The notes under the pieces are model-generated. The model worked only from the letters and a program-made list of their open reading frames with translations, did not search any database and was not told the origin of the DNA. A stretch of DNA of 64,000 nucleotides, from the NCBI GenBank assembly GCA_023376005.1, contig CM042138.1, positions 94,108,481-94,172,480 of the forward strand, written 5' to 3'. This stretch comes from Doryteuthis pealeii. Lineage: Eukaryota > Mollusca > Cephalopoda > Myopsida > Loliginidae. Both the position numbers and the translations under genes were made by a program. This document shows positions 44,201 through 55,738 of the stretch, in pieces. Within the stretch, counting starts at the first letter, position 1; each line of letters starts with the position of its first letter.

Positions 44201-44499
44201 ACTTACATAAACCTGTGCTTCACCAAAATATGCTTCAAAAGTATGGAGACTGCCAATCAAAAAGTATCGATAATTGACTCTAACCGCAGTCTAGACGTGC
44301 AGATATCATCACTGTACGTGTCTTTATTAAATTTTAAATCTTAAAATTAAAGATAAGTTTTTTATTAAATCACTTACATGTATTTTCTGTAAAACATGGG
44401 TCCTCAAACTTTTCAGCCCAAGATCACAATCCTTAATTTAGGAGGGTCTGGGCTAAATTCAAAAGATAACAATTAATACTCGTGTTCTTTAATTGTATG

Positions 44500-44730
44500 A
44501 CCGTTAACATCTTGTAACCTCTCTGGTTAAAAGTGAGACCATTCAAATCGTCCAGGATTAAATGCTGGTGTTCTTATTTCTTATGAGTGTCGTCACCTCA
44601 GCTAAATAATGGACCATTCTGTTTTTATTAGAAGAAAGAAAGAAAGGGAAGAAAAAGACATGCTACACATAAAAAATATAAGAAAGAAAGAGAGTAGGGG
44701 AAAGATATAGAAAGAGGGCGAGTGGACTTG
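44500..44730 (+). repeat. Repeat F copy
   Basis: CCTCTGGTTAAAAGTGAGACC, CACCTCAGCTAAATAATGG and the GAAAGAAAG-rich part; truncated by repeat E at 44720. Confidence 0.75.
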
Positions 44731-45265
44731 GGGGTAATTACGGTGAAGGGGTACTCCACACTCCACAGGGTTCCAAAATTGGAACTTCACCATTAAATGC
44801 AGTTTGACGTCATACCCATGATGCATTCTAGCACATATATGATAAAAAGGGTCAGGTCGAGACAATCATATAGATACTAGGGCTTGACGTGACCAGCCGA
44901 TTGATTGGAGGGGGCCTCTCTGACGGCCTGTCTAGCCTAAGTAAGGATCAAAGTGGAGTGTTTCATTTCATGTACTGCTCAGCCACCACGATTCGATACT
45001 TCAGCATCACGGATCTCCGCACACGGCCAACAGGTGGTGTATTCTAAAGTTCTAGTTAACCGGGCTGGCAATCATATAGATGCTTGGGCTTAACGTGACT
45101 AGCCAACTGATCGGATGTGGCCACTCCGACCGCCCGTTAGCCTAAGTAAGAGCTAAAATAGAGCGTTGCATGTCATGGACTGCTCAACCGCCAGGGTTCC
45201 ATCTTTAAGTATTATGGGTCACCACTTACGACCAACAGGTGGCCCCTTTTGGGGGATTTTACCCC
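44722..45265 (+). repeat. Repeat E copies, two partial, plus orientation
   Basis: 44722-45050 and 45065-45262 overlap in content (GCTTGACGTGACCAGCC, GCTTAACGTGACTAGCC), so a second partial copy follows the first. Confidence 0.7.
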
Positions 45266-45344
45266 TTTGCAGTATTTTCTGTAAAATCAAACAACCAACC
45301 AACCAATCAAATAATCTCAATAGGCTTCCCGCCCTGTCATCTGG

Positions 45345-45930
45345 GGCGTTAGAATACACCGACTGCACCTCTGCAGAGGGGTAAGACTCCCCAATGGGGC
45401 CACCTGTTGGCCGTGGGTGGCGACCCGTAATGCTTAAGGATGGAACCCAGGTGGTTGAGCAGTCCATGACATGCAATATTCCACTTTGGTCCTTACTTGG
45501 ACTAGACGGGCAGTTGGAGTGGCCCCCTCCGATCAATCGGCTGGTCACGTCAAGCCCTAGCACCTATGTGATTGCCCCAATCCTATTGCCCTTATGTCAA
45601 TCCCCAACCCTTTTTATCATATGAGTGCTAGGAGGCTGTTGCTAAGGGTCTTCTTGTCCTGAGAATGACGTTAAACTCTATCTGATGGTGAGGTTCTAGT
45701 TTTGAAGCTTTGGGGAATGTGGAGCACCCCTTCATCACCATTACTCCCAGGTTCACTCTGACCCAGAGTGGTAGTACCTGTTAGGGTCCCATCTATGGGT
45801 TAAATAGAAAACATGAGTTTATAAACAAAATTTGATTATCTATTAAGAATGAATTTATTTCAAAATTTTGTCGGCATTAAATGACCCACCGAGGTTGATA
45901 TGCCGTAAAACAAAACAAACCAATCAACTT
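45345..45930 (-). repeat. Repeat E copy, full-looking, minus orientation
   Basis: Runs from GCACCTCTGCAGAGGGG-type sequence through CACCTGTTGGCCGTGGG, GGTCACGTCAAGCCCTAGC, CTCTATCTGATGGTGAGG and GGTAGTACCTGTTAGGG to GATATGCCGTAAAAC. Together with 44722-45265 it forms an inverted pair with an ~80-bp spacer. Confidence 0.8.
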
Positions 45931-46540
45931 GAGAAGGAACGACGTGCAGTATCGCACGTCTATCATGCCCGTCGTTACGCTCATCGCTTACCAAAGGGTT
46001 TCATTCCGAAAATATTATCTCACCCAGACAACCTCGGGCAACAGTGGGAAAAATAATGATTAGAAATCGGTTGACACCTTCCACCTATAACCAATCTGTA
46101 GAATAAACAGGTGCGATGTGTGGGACAGGAAAGAAAACCACAAAAAAAACCAATGGAGTCATCAAGTGTGTGTGTTTTTCTTCCACAAGTGGGAAATAGG
46201 TTTATCGGAATTCCACACACCGCCTACCAGAAGAGGAAAAGATATTTTCTTTCCTTTGCATAATAACGAATAATTATTTCTATCCTGTCCAAAAAAAAAA
46301 AAACTTAAATTTAAAATTAAAGTACTAACTCGCATCATCATTATAGAGAGGGAAATATTCAAAAAGATGAGAGGGTCACCCCCGTGGCTAACGTGCTGAA
46401 CTGCGATTTCTTACCGTGTTTCCCCGAAAATATTATGCAAATATTCGTGCTCGATATATATATTCGTATATATTGCATTATGTGTATACCGCATTGTATA
46501 TAATTAGCAACCCTTCCCCCCAAGACCAGGATGTGACACA
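45931..46540. other. Unrecognised sequence
   Basis: Nothing recognised apart from a short tRNA-like CCCGTGGCTAACGTGC at 46380 and AT-rich stretches. Confidence 0.35.
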
Positions 46541-46544
46541 AGGT

Positions 46545-47035
46545 CAATTTCTTAAGCGAAGTTCACCAGGTTTGAATTCAGAGTTTTCCTTCTCCTAGCC
46601 CGGTTGTCATACCTAGGTTACAGCCAATTCTGTCCTACTATTTACACGTAAAGGCAGTTTAGCTCAGTCGGTAGTCACAAGGTTCCTGGTTCGATACCGA
46701 CCCTCGCCAACTCAGCGTATGAGTAGCACAGGGATCTGTGAGGTAAAGTAAGGAGCTGATGGTAGGTGTAGCGCTCCACCTCCGGCGCCAAAACAATCTC
46801 TTTGGCCTAGCGCTAGTGAAAAGGTGATAGACTCCTTCGCTATATGGCTGATACTGACTTTAGGCCAACCCGACGACTTCTTTTATTTATTCGTAGCTGG
46901 AGGGAGAATAATTGGATTCATACCTTTCTGAGGTGTAAGAGCGCTATTTGAAATGTAAACCGCCTCGTTCAGGATTTGAACTCGGATAGCCTAGTTCACT
47001 CCCTACAATGTTAATCGTTATGCAAAGAGCGCTTT
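46545..47035 (-). mobile_element. SINE-C copy split by SINE-A
   Basis: Left part to ~46650 (TTTGAATTCAGAGTTTTCC, CTACTATTTACACGTA) and right part from ~46890 (TCGTAGCTGGAGGGAG to TTAATCGTTATGCAAAG) are contiguous in other copies. The bordering TATTTACACGTA and TATTTATTCGTA look like a diverged target duplication. Confidence 0.75.
46653..46888 (+). mobile_element. SINE-A copy nested in SINE-C
   Basis: A box AGTTTAGCTCAGTCGGTAG, B box GGTTCGATACCGACC, AACTCAGCGTATGAGTAG and GTGAAAAGGTGATAGACTCC. Confidence 0.85.
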
Positions 47036-47575
47036 TCTTAAGAGACCCCCCTCCTCACACACACAAAAAAATCAACATCTTTCCACTTTGAATTGTTTAT
47101 TTCAAATGCTAATTGTACCGGTATTATGAATAGGAGGCCGTGTACCAACGATCTGAGTTGCATATTTTTGGGGGTCCGGATAAATTTAGAACTTAATTTT
47201 AAGCATCGAAACTATCTCTAAATTTCTGCCCAAATAAAAAAAAAGAAATTCCTCATTTCTCAAAACAAATGGTACTGTAATGCAACCAAATCTGGTGAAT
47301 ATTGCAATGTAATAGCAGCCTTCAACCTGGTGAACTTTATGATCGTCAACAAACAGTCAACCACGAGAGCTCTCGCGGTAGGTGCGAGAAATGGTCACAT
47401 GAGAGTTGGGGATTTTTTTAAAGGATCGGCAAGTCAGTCACTTGGTTACCGATAAAGGCAAGTAAGGAGCTTAAATTTCGAAGGTAGCCAAATGCCTGCC
47501 GCCATTGGGTTGAGTTACGATTTATGGAACAATCGGATCTTTCATTCATTGGCTCAGAAATTTCACATCTTATAG
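47036..47575. other. Unrecognised sequence
   Basis: No repeat family or exon identified. Confidence 0.35.
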
Positions 47576-47579
47576 GTTG

Positions 47580-47880
47580 TTTGATTGATTGGTTGGTTGG
47601 TTAGTTGGTTGAATTCTATGGCATGTCAACCCTTAAAGGGTTATCTTATCCCGAAGTCATTTTGTTTTATTTGTTCAAACTCAATTTTTAAACACATTTT
47701 AATACTCATTCTTTATCTATTTAACCCATAGATGGGACCCTAACAGGTACTACCACTCCTGGGCAGAGTGTACTTGGAAGTAATGGCGATCTAGGGGTAC
47801 TCCACATTCCCCGGAGTTTCTGAATTGAACTTCGCGACTAGATGCAGTTTAAACATTTTCTTGGTTTGAGACTGGTTTGG
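47580..47880 (+). repeat. Repeat E copy
   Basis: (GGTT)n start at 47590, GGCATGTCAACCCTTAAAGG, GGGACCCTAACAGGTACTAC. Confidence 0.75.
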
Positions 47881-48186
47881 ACGGGGGCTGAAACACACTA
47901 ATAAAGTGAGTGGCATTTTTTCTTAGACCACATGTCTGACATTTCGTGACTCAGAAATGCAACAACTGTTGCTTGTCTTCTCTCATGTCTATAAGGGAAA
48001 AGAGGCCTTTGACTTTGGCGCTTCTACTTTTATACTAAAACTTGCTACAACACCTAGCGCGTAACATATAGTGCGTTTTGACCCAAAAAAATATTATATG
48101 GTCTCCGGGGGTGTACTGGACCCCAGTTAGGAACCACTAGTTTAAACGTCTATATGGGATACGTGGAACAGTAATGAACAAATGTC

Positions 48187-48189
<3 letters not shown>

Positions 48190-48251
<62 letters not shown>
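48190..48251. repeat. (TC)n microsatellite
   Basis: About 30 CT units. Confidence 0.95.
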
Positions 48252-48254
<3 letters not shown>

Positions 48255-49100
48255 GTACGGCATTCTCCCTAGATCAGTTAAACCGGCTCCAACCGACGAA
48301 TTCATCTATAAGGAATTCATAGAAGGAGTAACAAGGGAATAGGAAAATCACAAGCGGTCCCCAAAACCCTGCATACATATCCCGGTCAGGAGAAGGAGAT
48401 ACTGCTGCAGATTATCCACAGATGCAGTGACAAAGTCGTTGATTCCTGACGATGATGGAGATGCACTTTAGATTTTTGCCAGACTCCCTTTGGCCCGGTT
48501 GTGGCCCTAATACCACTGGGTGACAGACCTGTCCGCCTTGGGTGAACCTACCAGGAACTTAAGTTACCGAATAGTCTGACACTACAGGTTTGTACGACCT
48601 TGCCGCGATGAGGGGAGGTTAGACATTGGAAATAATGTGCAAGATGGTCGTTGAGCAAAGAGTCCCCTCCGCCCTTTTACAGCACTTGTTTTTCGTTCTG
48701 CTGGGTGTCTAGTCATCTTCCTCACCAGACAAAATCTGTGGAATTGCCGATTTAGAAGCCGATGATCCGACTATGAAACAGGTAGTACTGGATTACGTAG
48801 TATCAGTAACACATTGAGCGACAAGACACAGACAAATTCCCTTGGAAAATTGGAATGCGTCCTATGTGTGTGAATCGTATTTACCGGCAAATGATAACTA
48901 TTAAAAAGAATCTTTTGTAAATGCAAGAGAAAAAAGGAAAGGGTTAATTCTGTGAGAAAACGAAATAGTGGTTGATTCAAGATAGAAAAGAATTTTTAAC
49001 CTTTGGAAAAAAAGTTTTGCGTTGTTTTCCCACCGCAATCGGACATGAATTTATAAAAAAAATCTGTGATATTCTCACACATGTATTTAATGAATACAAA
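48252..49100. other. Moderately GC-rich block, no intact gene
   Basis: 48480-48620 includes a CCGCCTTGGGTGAACCTACC segment of a kind common in LINE-derived regions, but no frame supports a protein. The rest is unrecognised. Confidence 0.3.
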
Positions 49101-49104
49101 TAAT

Positions 49105-49400
49105 TCGCCCGATGTTGGTTTGATTTGTTGGATTTTACGGCATGTCAACCCTTGTTGGCTTATTTTATGTAACGAAGACGTTTTGTTCTATTTATGTAGG
49201 ATGGGTATTCAAAATTTCTTTTTCAAACTCAATTTTATTTTAAACTCATTTTTTTCTATTTAACCCATCGATAAGACCCTGTGTCAGAGTGGACCTGGGA
49301 ATAATAGCGATGAAGGGGTACTCCACATTCTCCAGAGCTCTAGAATTGGAAATTTACAACTAGATGTAGTTTAACATCATAACCAGGACACTGCCCGGTG
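49105..49400 (+). repeat. Repeat E copy
   Basis: ACGGCATGTCAACCCTTG start and GGACCTGGGAATAATAGCG. Confidence 0.7.
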
Positions 49401-49473
49401 TTGTGTTATTACTATTTTAAACAATTATCTGCAGTAGAACCTTTCAAAGTGATCCTGATATACGAGTAATTTC

Positions 49474-49620
49474 TTCAGCGGGGTTTAACAGGTTTGGATT
49501 CAGAGTTTTCTTTCTCTTAGACTGGTTGCCTAACTAAGGTTAAAGAGCCCAGTCTGTACTACTATTTACCCATAGCTGGGGGAGAATAGTTGGATGCATA
49601 CCTTTCCCAAAGATTATTTA
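49474..49620 (-). mobile_element. SINE-C fragment
   Basis: GGGTTTAACAGGTTTGG, TTTACCCATAGCTGGGGG; truncated by the LINE piece that follows. Confidence 0.7.
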
Positions 49621-49639
49621 TACTTGCGACATTGTGGTG

Positions 49640-49921
49640 AACGGGTTGGGTAAATTCCTACTTCTCCAGGATCCAGCATGTCTTGTTCGTCTTAAAGGAT
49701 GATTTGTATGATGGGAGGTAAGTGACCGTACAGCTGATTTTTGTTGGGTGCTGCTTCCAGGATTTATTCTGGACAACACGCAGCCACCTTGTGTAGTTCC
49801 CATCTAGCTTTTTTGTTTCAATCGTTTCGTTAAAGTCCAGGTGGTGCAACCATACAGTAGCACTGATACAGCTAAAGCTTTTTATTTTATCAGAGATTCC
49901 TATATACAGATTATCGATCAT
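49640..49921 (-). pseudogene. LINE reverse-transcriptase C-terminal fragment (second LINE type)
   Basis: Minus-strand frames contain SDKIKSFSCISATVWLHHLDF, KKLDGNYTRWLRVV, NKSWKQHPTK and TRHAGSWRS. This is the region downstream of the RT domain in LINEs whose proteins end near a RRTRHAGH...WRS segment. The same type is at 54350-55015. One or more frame breaks; no upstream RT. Confidence 0.6.
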
Positions 49922-50009
49922 ATGAAAATCTTATCCCTCTGAAAAGAATAATAATGATAACGAAAAGTTTATAGAATACAACACGTTACTAAAAGTGCCC
50001 CTGCCCCGT

Positions 50010-50610
50010 CCGCCTTGTCGGCTGGGCGTTAGAATGCACCGACTGCACCTCTGCAGAAGGGTAAGACTCCCCCAATGGGGCCACCTGTTGGACGCAGGTG
50101 GCAACCCATGATGCTTAAGGATGGAACCCAGGTGGCAGAGCAATCCATGACATGCAACACTCCCCTTTGGCCCTTACTTAGGCCAGACGGGCGGTCGGAG
50201 AGGCCCCTCCGATCAATTGGCTGGTCACGTCAAGCCCTAGCAAGTATATGATTTCCCCAATCTTATTGTCCTTATGGCAAGCCCCAACCCTTTTTATCAT
50301 ATGGGTGCTAGAAGGCGGTCACTGAGGGTCTTCATGTCCTTGGAATGACGTTAAACTCTATCTGATGGTGAAGTTCCAGTTCTGGAGGTTTGTTGAATGT
50401 AGAGCACACCTTCATCCCATTGCTCCCAGGTCCACTCTGACCCGGAGCAGTAGTACCTGTTTGGATCCCATCTATGGGTTAAATAGAAAATGTGTTTGTA
50501 AAAAATTGAGTATCCATTAAGAAATAATTAATTTAAAAACTTTGTCGGTATTAAATGACCCACCGTGGTTGATATGCCGTAAACAAACCAAACCAAACTA
50601 AATCTCCTGA
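50010..50610 (-). repeat. Repeat E copy, long form
   Basis: CACTGCACCTCTGCAGAAGG-type start, GGTCACGTCAAGCCCTAGC, CTCTATCTGATGGTGAAG and GATATGCCGTAAACAAACC end. Confidence 0.8.
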
Positions 50611-50789
50611 CTAGTAGGTAGTTTTCTTTAAGTAACTCTCGGACGAGTCTATTTCACTTCCTAAAGGGTGGGGAGCTATTCAACACATTTTATAAATCCC
50701 GTTACAATACAAGAACCAAAATCACTGAATCATGGAGACGAGAACTGGGTCACAAACCATGTTTGGCTTAGCAAGCTTTATTAGCAAGA

Positions 50790-51200
50790 ATATGCACCTT
50801 CCCAGCGTAAGTATTTAAGTTCAAATGTAATGAAATATATTAGATTAGAAAGACTAACGAAGTTAAATAAGAACTTATATAAAAAGATTTCACTTATTTT
50901 AATTATATTTTAATTGGTTTCTTTATAAAATCATTCATAGGATTGATTTTAAAACAATAATATTAGAGATCAATAACACCAAGTAATTATTTATTAAATC
51001 CGTTTTTATTAAAACCAGTATGCAAATTAACCACACCATGTATTATGTAAACCTTTACTCTTAGTGATATATAAGACACATTACAGGATTTTAAACGCAC
51101 TAATAATATGGGCTGTTTTGAGGCAAATCTAACTCAAATTTTCATAGAGACATCGCTAATAAATAAGAATTATTCTATGTATTAATGATTTTCACTATGA
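50790..51200 (+). repeat. Repeat G copy
   Basis: Collinear with 22225-22640. Confidence 0.75.
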
Positions 51201-51222
51201 AAAATATTAATATATATATATA

Positions 51223-51935
51223 TGTGGTAAAGATATGAGGAACACAAGGACAAAACTCAGACAAATGTATGTAGGATATATTTAGCTAGAGACTTGAGCT
51301 CAGCATCATCAGTCGCTTTATTGATTATCAAGGTATCAAACAAGTGTTTTATAGAGGGGGGAGCGGACGGGGTGGAGGGGAGAAGATGTCAAGTGGGTGG
51401 GTTTGCGTTTGTGAGGAAATATTTTGATTGGTCAGGCGGGAATCATTGGAAAGGGAGGGGGAAATCGAAAGAGGAAAGAGTTGGAGAGGATATGCGGAGT
51501 GATAGTGGAAAAATACATTGTGAAAGAGACAAGTTTGTAGCGAAAGTGGATTAGCCTTCTTGGAGAGAAATTTAATCCAAAGAAGCAGTAAAGGGAGTAA
51601 TAAAAGGAGAGAGGTTAGGTAGGGGTGGGTTTTGGGGGAGTTGGTTACTAAGTAGGAGGAAAAGGGGGTATGGAGAGGAAGTTTGGTTAGTGTATGGGGT
51701 GGGGAAGTGGTTTAATGAAGGGGGAAAGAAAAGGCAATGATGTGTGAGGAAATTAAGTGACAATCTAGGTTGGGATAAGGAGAGAAATGTTGATACATAG
51801 GCAAAAAAGGGGGGCGAAAGAGGAAGGTAGAGGCGGTGGGATTGGGTCAGTGAGGGAGGAGAAAGATAAATTCATGGGTAAATTTTTTTCTTTTTTTTTT
51901 AATTTTTAATGTGTTCCTCATATCTCTACCATATT
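51223..51935. mobile_element. Purine-rich element with ~24-bp inverted ends
   Basis: The ends GTGGTAAAGATATGAGGAAC (left) and GTTCCTCATATCTCTACCAT (right) are reverse complements with one mismatch and a base shift. The interior 51350-51870 is strongly purine-rich on the plus strand (G/A blocks). It has short frames without recognisable domains. It may be a DNA transposon derivative or a ribozyme-type repeat with flanking inverted sequence. Near 51305, TCATCAG and GACTTGAGCTCAGCATC resemble part of a hammerhead arm, but GAAA is missing. Confidence 0.5.
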
Positions 51936-52011
51936 CTGTCAGATTTATTCCAATCCTCTTTCCTCTTATATATATATATATTCTCAATCTATGAATTTCA
52001 TTACCTAGTGT

Positions 52012-52165
52012 GTGTGGGCTTCCAATCGTAATGTGATGCTTAGTAAGTTCGTCTCGCAGATCCATTACTACTGAATAGCGATTTCGATCCGTGCTGGATG
52101 CCCCATACTTGCGACCTCGCGTCATATTTTCTCCATGGCGAACCGAGTTGGGTAAATAATTACTG
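52012..52165 (+). mobile_element. SINE-B copy
   Basis: TCTCGCAGATCCATTACTAC, degenerate B box TTCGATCCGTGC, TGGATGCCCC and GAGTTGGGTAAAT. Confidence 0.65.
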
Positions 52166-52169
52166 CTCA

Positions 52170-52254
52170 TGCGTGCGTTCGTGCGTGCGTACGTGCGTGT
52201 GTGTGTGGTGTGTGTGTGTGTGTGTGGTGTGTGTGTGTGTGTGTGTGTGTGTGT
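52170..52254. repeat. (TGCG)n(TG)n microsatellite
   Basis: GCGTGCG-rich start followed by TG runs with GG interruptions. Confidence 0.9.
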
Positions 52255-52419
52255 ATTATTAAAATCTAACGCTAAAATTACGTCTTGGTCATTTTATGTG
52301 AAATTTTACATGCAAGACATAATTGGAAAAGTCCAAATCTAAATAAAAATTCATCCACGAAATACATCTACAAAAATTACAACAGTAAAGGAAACTTGAA
52401 TGCCAACTTTTATCTCACC

Positions 52420-52985
52420 GTTTTGGCATTAACTAACCCACAGGGTTATTAAACCATTAAATAAACAAAACCGAACAAACCAAACCAAACCAAATAAAAT
52501 TAATGAAAATTATTTATACCAATTTGAAGATTTGGACTATTTGGATTATTCAGACTATTGTTCTTATATTTATTGTTATCTATACAACGTTTCGGCCGAT
52601 GTGCCCTCTGGTCTTCTTCATATATTTTTGTCGGACTCGGGAACCTCCTCGAACTCGGAAACCTTCTCTTCAAACTTGGGAACCTTCTTGTCGAATTCGG
52701 AAGCCTTCATGTCGTAATCTGGAGAACTTGAAAGAGTAACTTTTATCAAAATGACTTGTTTTGGATTAAATGACCCGAAAACGGTTGATATGTCATAAAA
52801 CAAGCAATCCTAACCAATCCAAACCAAATGAAGTTCATGAAAATTACTTATACCATTTTTGAAGATATTAAGAACTTGAAAAAGAAACTGTTATCAAAAT
52901 TACTTATTTTTACATTAAAATACCCGAAAAGGGTTGATATGCCGTAAAACAAACAATCAAAACCAAACTAAACCAAATATAAATT
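52420..52985 (-). repeat. SINE-D fragment among three repeat E tails
   Basis: Repeat E tails at 52420-52500, 52745-52840 and 52895-52980, each ending in AAACCAAAC-like sequence. A minus-strand SINE-D body lies between the first two (52520-52740; ACGTTTCGGCCGATGTGCC at 52588). Confidence 0.65.
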
Positions 52986-53695
52986 CATTACAACTACTTC
53001 ATTTAATTTACGGACGTGTCGGGCTAATTACAGATAAAACGCAAACAAAAAATATTCGATCAACTTTCGCGAGTTAAAAGATACAAAGAAGAAAGAATCT
53101 TTATTTTTTTCCTTTTTATCCATTGTCTAATGTTTTCCATTTGATGTTTATTCACAAAAAGATTAAAACAATAAAAATGTAGAGTAGATAACAATTAGTA
53201 ATCAACAATTAGGAACCTGATCAACAGACACACTTCACAGTAAATTCTAATTAACAGGTGATAAAGAAATGATACACCTGGTCAACGAAGGGTCATTTTG
53301 TTAAATAAGCTACTTTCCAATAAATGTCAGAATTTCGTCTTGTGAGATCTTCTAATTAAATAAAAAGGGATTTTCTTTTTTGTGTATAGAACCGGTTTGA
53401 TCATAAAAAGACTCGTCAAAATTGTAGTTTTATTCAATTGAAAATCGGAGTGAAGGGAGAAAATGACACTTAATATTTTTTTTCCGGCGATAAACAACTT
53501 TATTATGCGTAACTAAATATATTTGTTTACCTTGATCTTATATAAATAATGGAAACAAATTCTCACCGTTCAACGAAATGCAAAGAAATTGTGTCAAGAA
53601 CGTGAGCGGGAAATCACATTGCAAGGGACGATTCTTTCTCGGTTTTCCCTCCTTTTGTTTACCGTAGTTTATTTTGGCTTACCCCGTGATATCAT
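52986..53695. other. AT-rich sequence, nothing recognised
   Basis: No repeat or exon that I can support. Confidence 0.35.
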
Positions 53696-53699
53696 CATC

Positions 53700-54385
53700 T
53701 ATATATTAATACACATGTTCCTTAAAAGTACCACCGCTATAATCTTGCAATACCCTCTGGTTAAAAATGAGGCCGTCCAAATCGTCCAAGATGAATCTGC
53801 ATATTAATACTCGTGTTCTTTAAGATTACAACCGCTATAATCTTGCCCCAAATCGTTCAAATCGTCCAAGATGAATCTATATATTAATACTCGTGTTCCT
53901 TAAAATTACGACCGCTATCATCTTGCTATACCCTCTGGTTAAAAATGAGACCGTCTAAATCATCCAAGATGAAATGCAAAAATGTAAACCCTGATCATCT
54001 GGGGTTGCTTATCCACCGAATTCTTATTTCTTATGAGTGTCGTCACCTCAGCTAGACAATGGACTGTTCCATTTTTATTTTAAAGAAATAAAGGGATGAA
54101 AAGGGACATTCTACACTGGAAAAATATAATAAGAAAGAAAGAAAGAAAGAAAGAGAGTAGGGGAAAGATAGAGTGAGGGATGAGGGCGCAGAAGCGATAA
54201 AGCTAATCTGTTTCAATCGAACATAATAAAAAGATGAAAAGAAGGAAAGAAAAATAAGAGTGAGAGGGTTAAATCAAGATTATTATACTTTTTACATATT
54301 GAACTATTTAGTAATAGCTCTTAAGTAAACATATCAAACTTTATGATAATGTGGTATATCCACAAGTCCTGCTAGTCATCATCAT
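53700..54385 (+). repeat. Repeat F copy with internally triplicated start
   Basis: The opening segment (TTAATACTCGTGTTC, ACCGCTATAATCTTGC, CCGTCCAAATCGTCC) occurs three times at 53700, 53805 and 53880 before the common body (CACCTCAGCTAGACAATGG to GTGGTATATCCACAAG). Confidence 0.75.
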
Positions 54386-55015
54386 ATGGTACCGACAGCA
54401 CGGATATCCATGCCTCTTCCTCGCCAACCGTCCATATCGGACATCGCTCCAGGAAAGTACTCAGCTGAGAATTCAGTATCCACAAAAACCTGATCGATGT
54501 AAGTTTTTGCTGGTCGCCCTACACTGGTGTGTCCATGTGTTAGAGTCCACAAGAGAACGCCACTTTGTAGCTCATCCTTGTTTTTCCAGCAGTGTCCGGC
54601 ATGTCTTGTACGTCTTATCAGATGGTGTGTATGATAGGAAGGGAGTGGCCGTACAGATGCTCTTTTTTTCTTTTTTCTTTTTTTTTTTTTTAAGGGGTGT
54701 GCTGATTTCAGGGTGTGTTCAACACAGCACGCAGCATATTTGTACAGTTCTCATCTAGCTTTTTCTCTGAGCGTGTTGTTAGAGTCTAAGTGGTGCATCA
54801 ATACAGTCGCACTTACACAGCTACAGCTTGGAAGAATTTTCGTTTTATCTTATTAGATATTTCCATATGATCGATAATCTTTAAATAACAACCAATGCCT
54901 ACATCGCTTTCTGTAGATGAGACATTACTACCTAGGTATTTGAATTTGAGGAATTTGAACCACCGCATATTAACTTTAGATTCCTTAAGGAGAAATTGAT
55001 TCTATCTTTAGTTTG
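54350..55015 (-). pseudogene. LINE reverse-transcriptase C-terminal fragment (second LINE type)
   Basis: Read on the minus strand across broken frames: KYLGSNVSSTESDVGIG, DHMEISNKIKRKFFQAVAV, CTT.TLTTRSEKKLDEN, MLRAVLNTP, YGHSLPIIHTI, and DVQDMPDTAGKTRMSYKVAF near the end. It lacks the RT catalytic motifs, has several stops and an A-rich insertion (54660-54692). The plus-strand open frame across the same place is its antisense shadow. Confidence 0.65.
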
Positions 55016-55195
55016 GTTACTTTGTTTACTGGCATATCAACCTTCGTGGGTTATTTAATGTCAAAGATATCCTTGTAGAAGAACAGCAGTGGTACTATTA
55101 AACCTATAACTGGGTTGTCCGAGATTTTTACCTCGAGTCAACGATTTTATTTCCTACGACGATAACCGATACGCAACAAGCGCCTCCTCATTCGC
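55016..55195. repeat. Repeat E-like start and SINE-C-like remnant
   Basis: TGGCATATCAACCTTCGTGGG and GCAGTGGTACTATTAAACC recur from 15905-16110 in the same order, so the two loci share a composite repeat. Confidence 0.5.
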
Positions 55196-55677
55196 TAAGT
55201 ATATGAATACAAAAAAAAAAAGAATGGTGAAGTGCAACCAAAGTAGTATCTTTAAGAGATTTCTTCTTTCATTCTATTCTTATAAATTGAATCATCGTTC
55301 GTTGGTAGTTGGAATCATCATCGCACGAGAAAATGACGCCATTATCGCCAGAGAAAACGGCGCCAAATCTCCGTTGGAATAAACTGGGAAGCTTTTAAGG
55401 AAGAGGACATGAATAAATCTAGTTTCCGTCGATCTGTCACTGTAAAGTAATCTTAAGAGACACGGAGGAATGGATCAGTAAGATGTGAATCAACCCCCTG
55501 TTGTTGACTTTGCTGGATGCATTTAAACAAGGAACTCTTTACAGCACTTCAATTTAGAAACTCAATTAAGTCCACACTGGATGCTCAATTATTTTGAACT
55601 TCTACCTACCATAATCTTTTACAAACCTCATCAGTTCAATATTGTTTTTAGATTTATTTCATTTCAATCTAAGGAGA

Positions 55678-55680
<3 letters not shown>
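55196..55680. other. Unrecognised sequence
   Basis: Contains a short direct duplication (GAGAAAATGACGCCATTATCG / GAGAAAACGGCGCC). No gene seen. Confidence 0.35.
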
Positions 55681-55682
<2 letters not shown>

Positions 55683-55726
<44 letters not shown>

Positions 55727-55738
55727 ATATATATATAT
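55683..55738. repeat. (TA)n microsatellite
   Basis: Abuts the 385-bp hammerhead repeat dimer. Confidence 0.9.

Noticed and set aside
51294..51554. 86-codon frame in the purine-rich element
   Set aside because: Open because of purine-rich composition; no domain or homologous copy.
54351..54758. 135-codon plus-strand frame
   Set aside because: Antisense to a minus-strand LINE remnant; the minus-strand similarity explains the conservation of codons.
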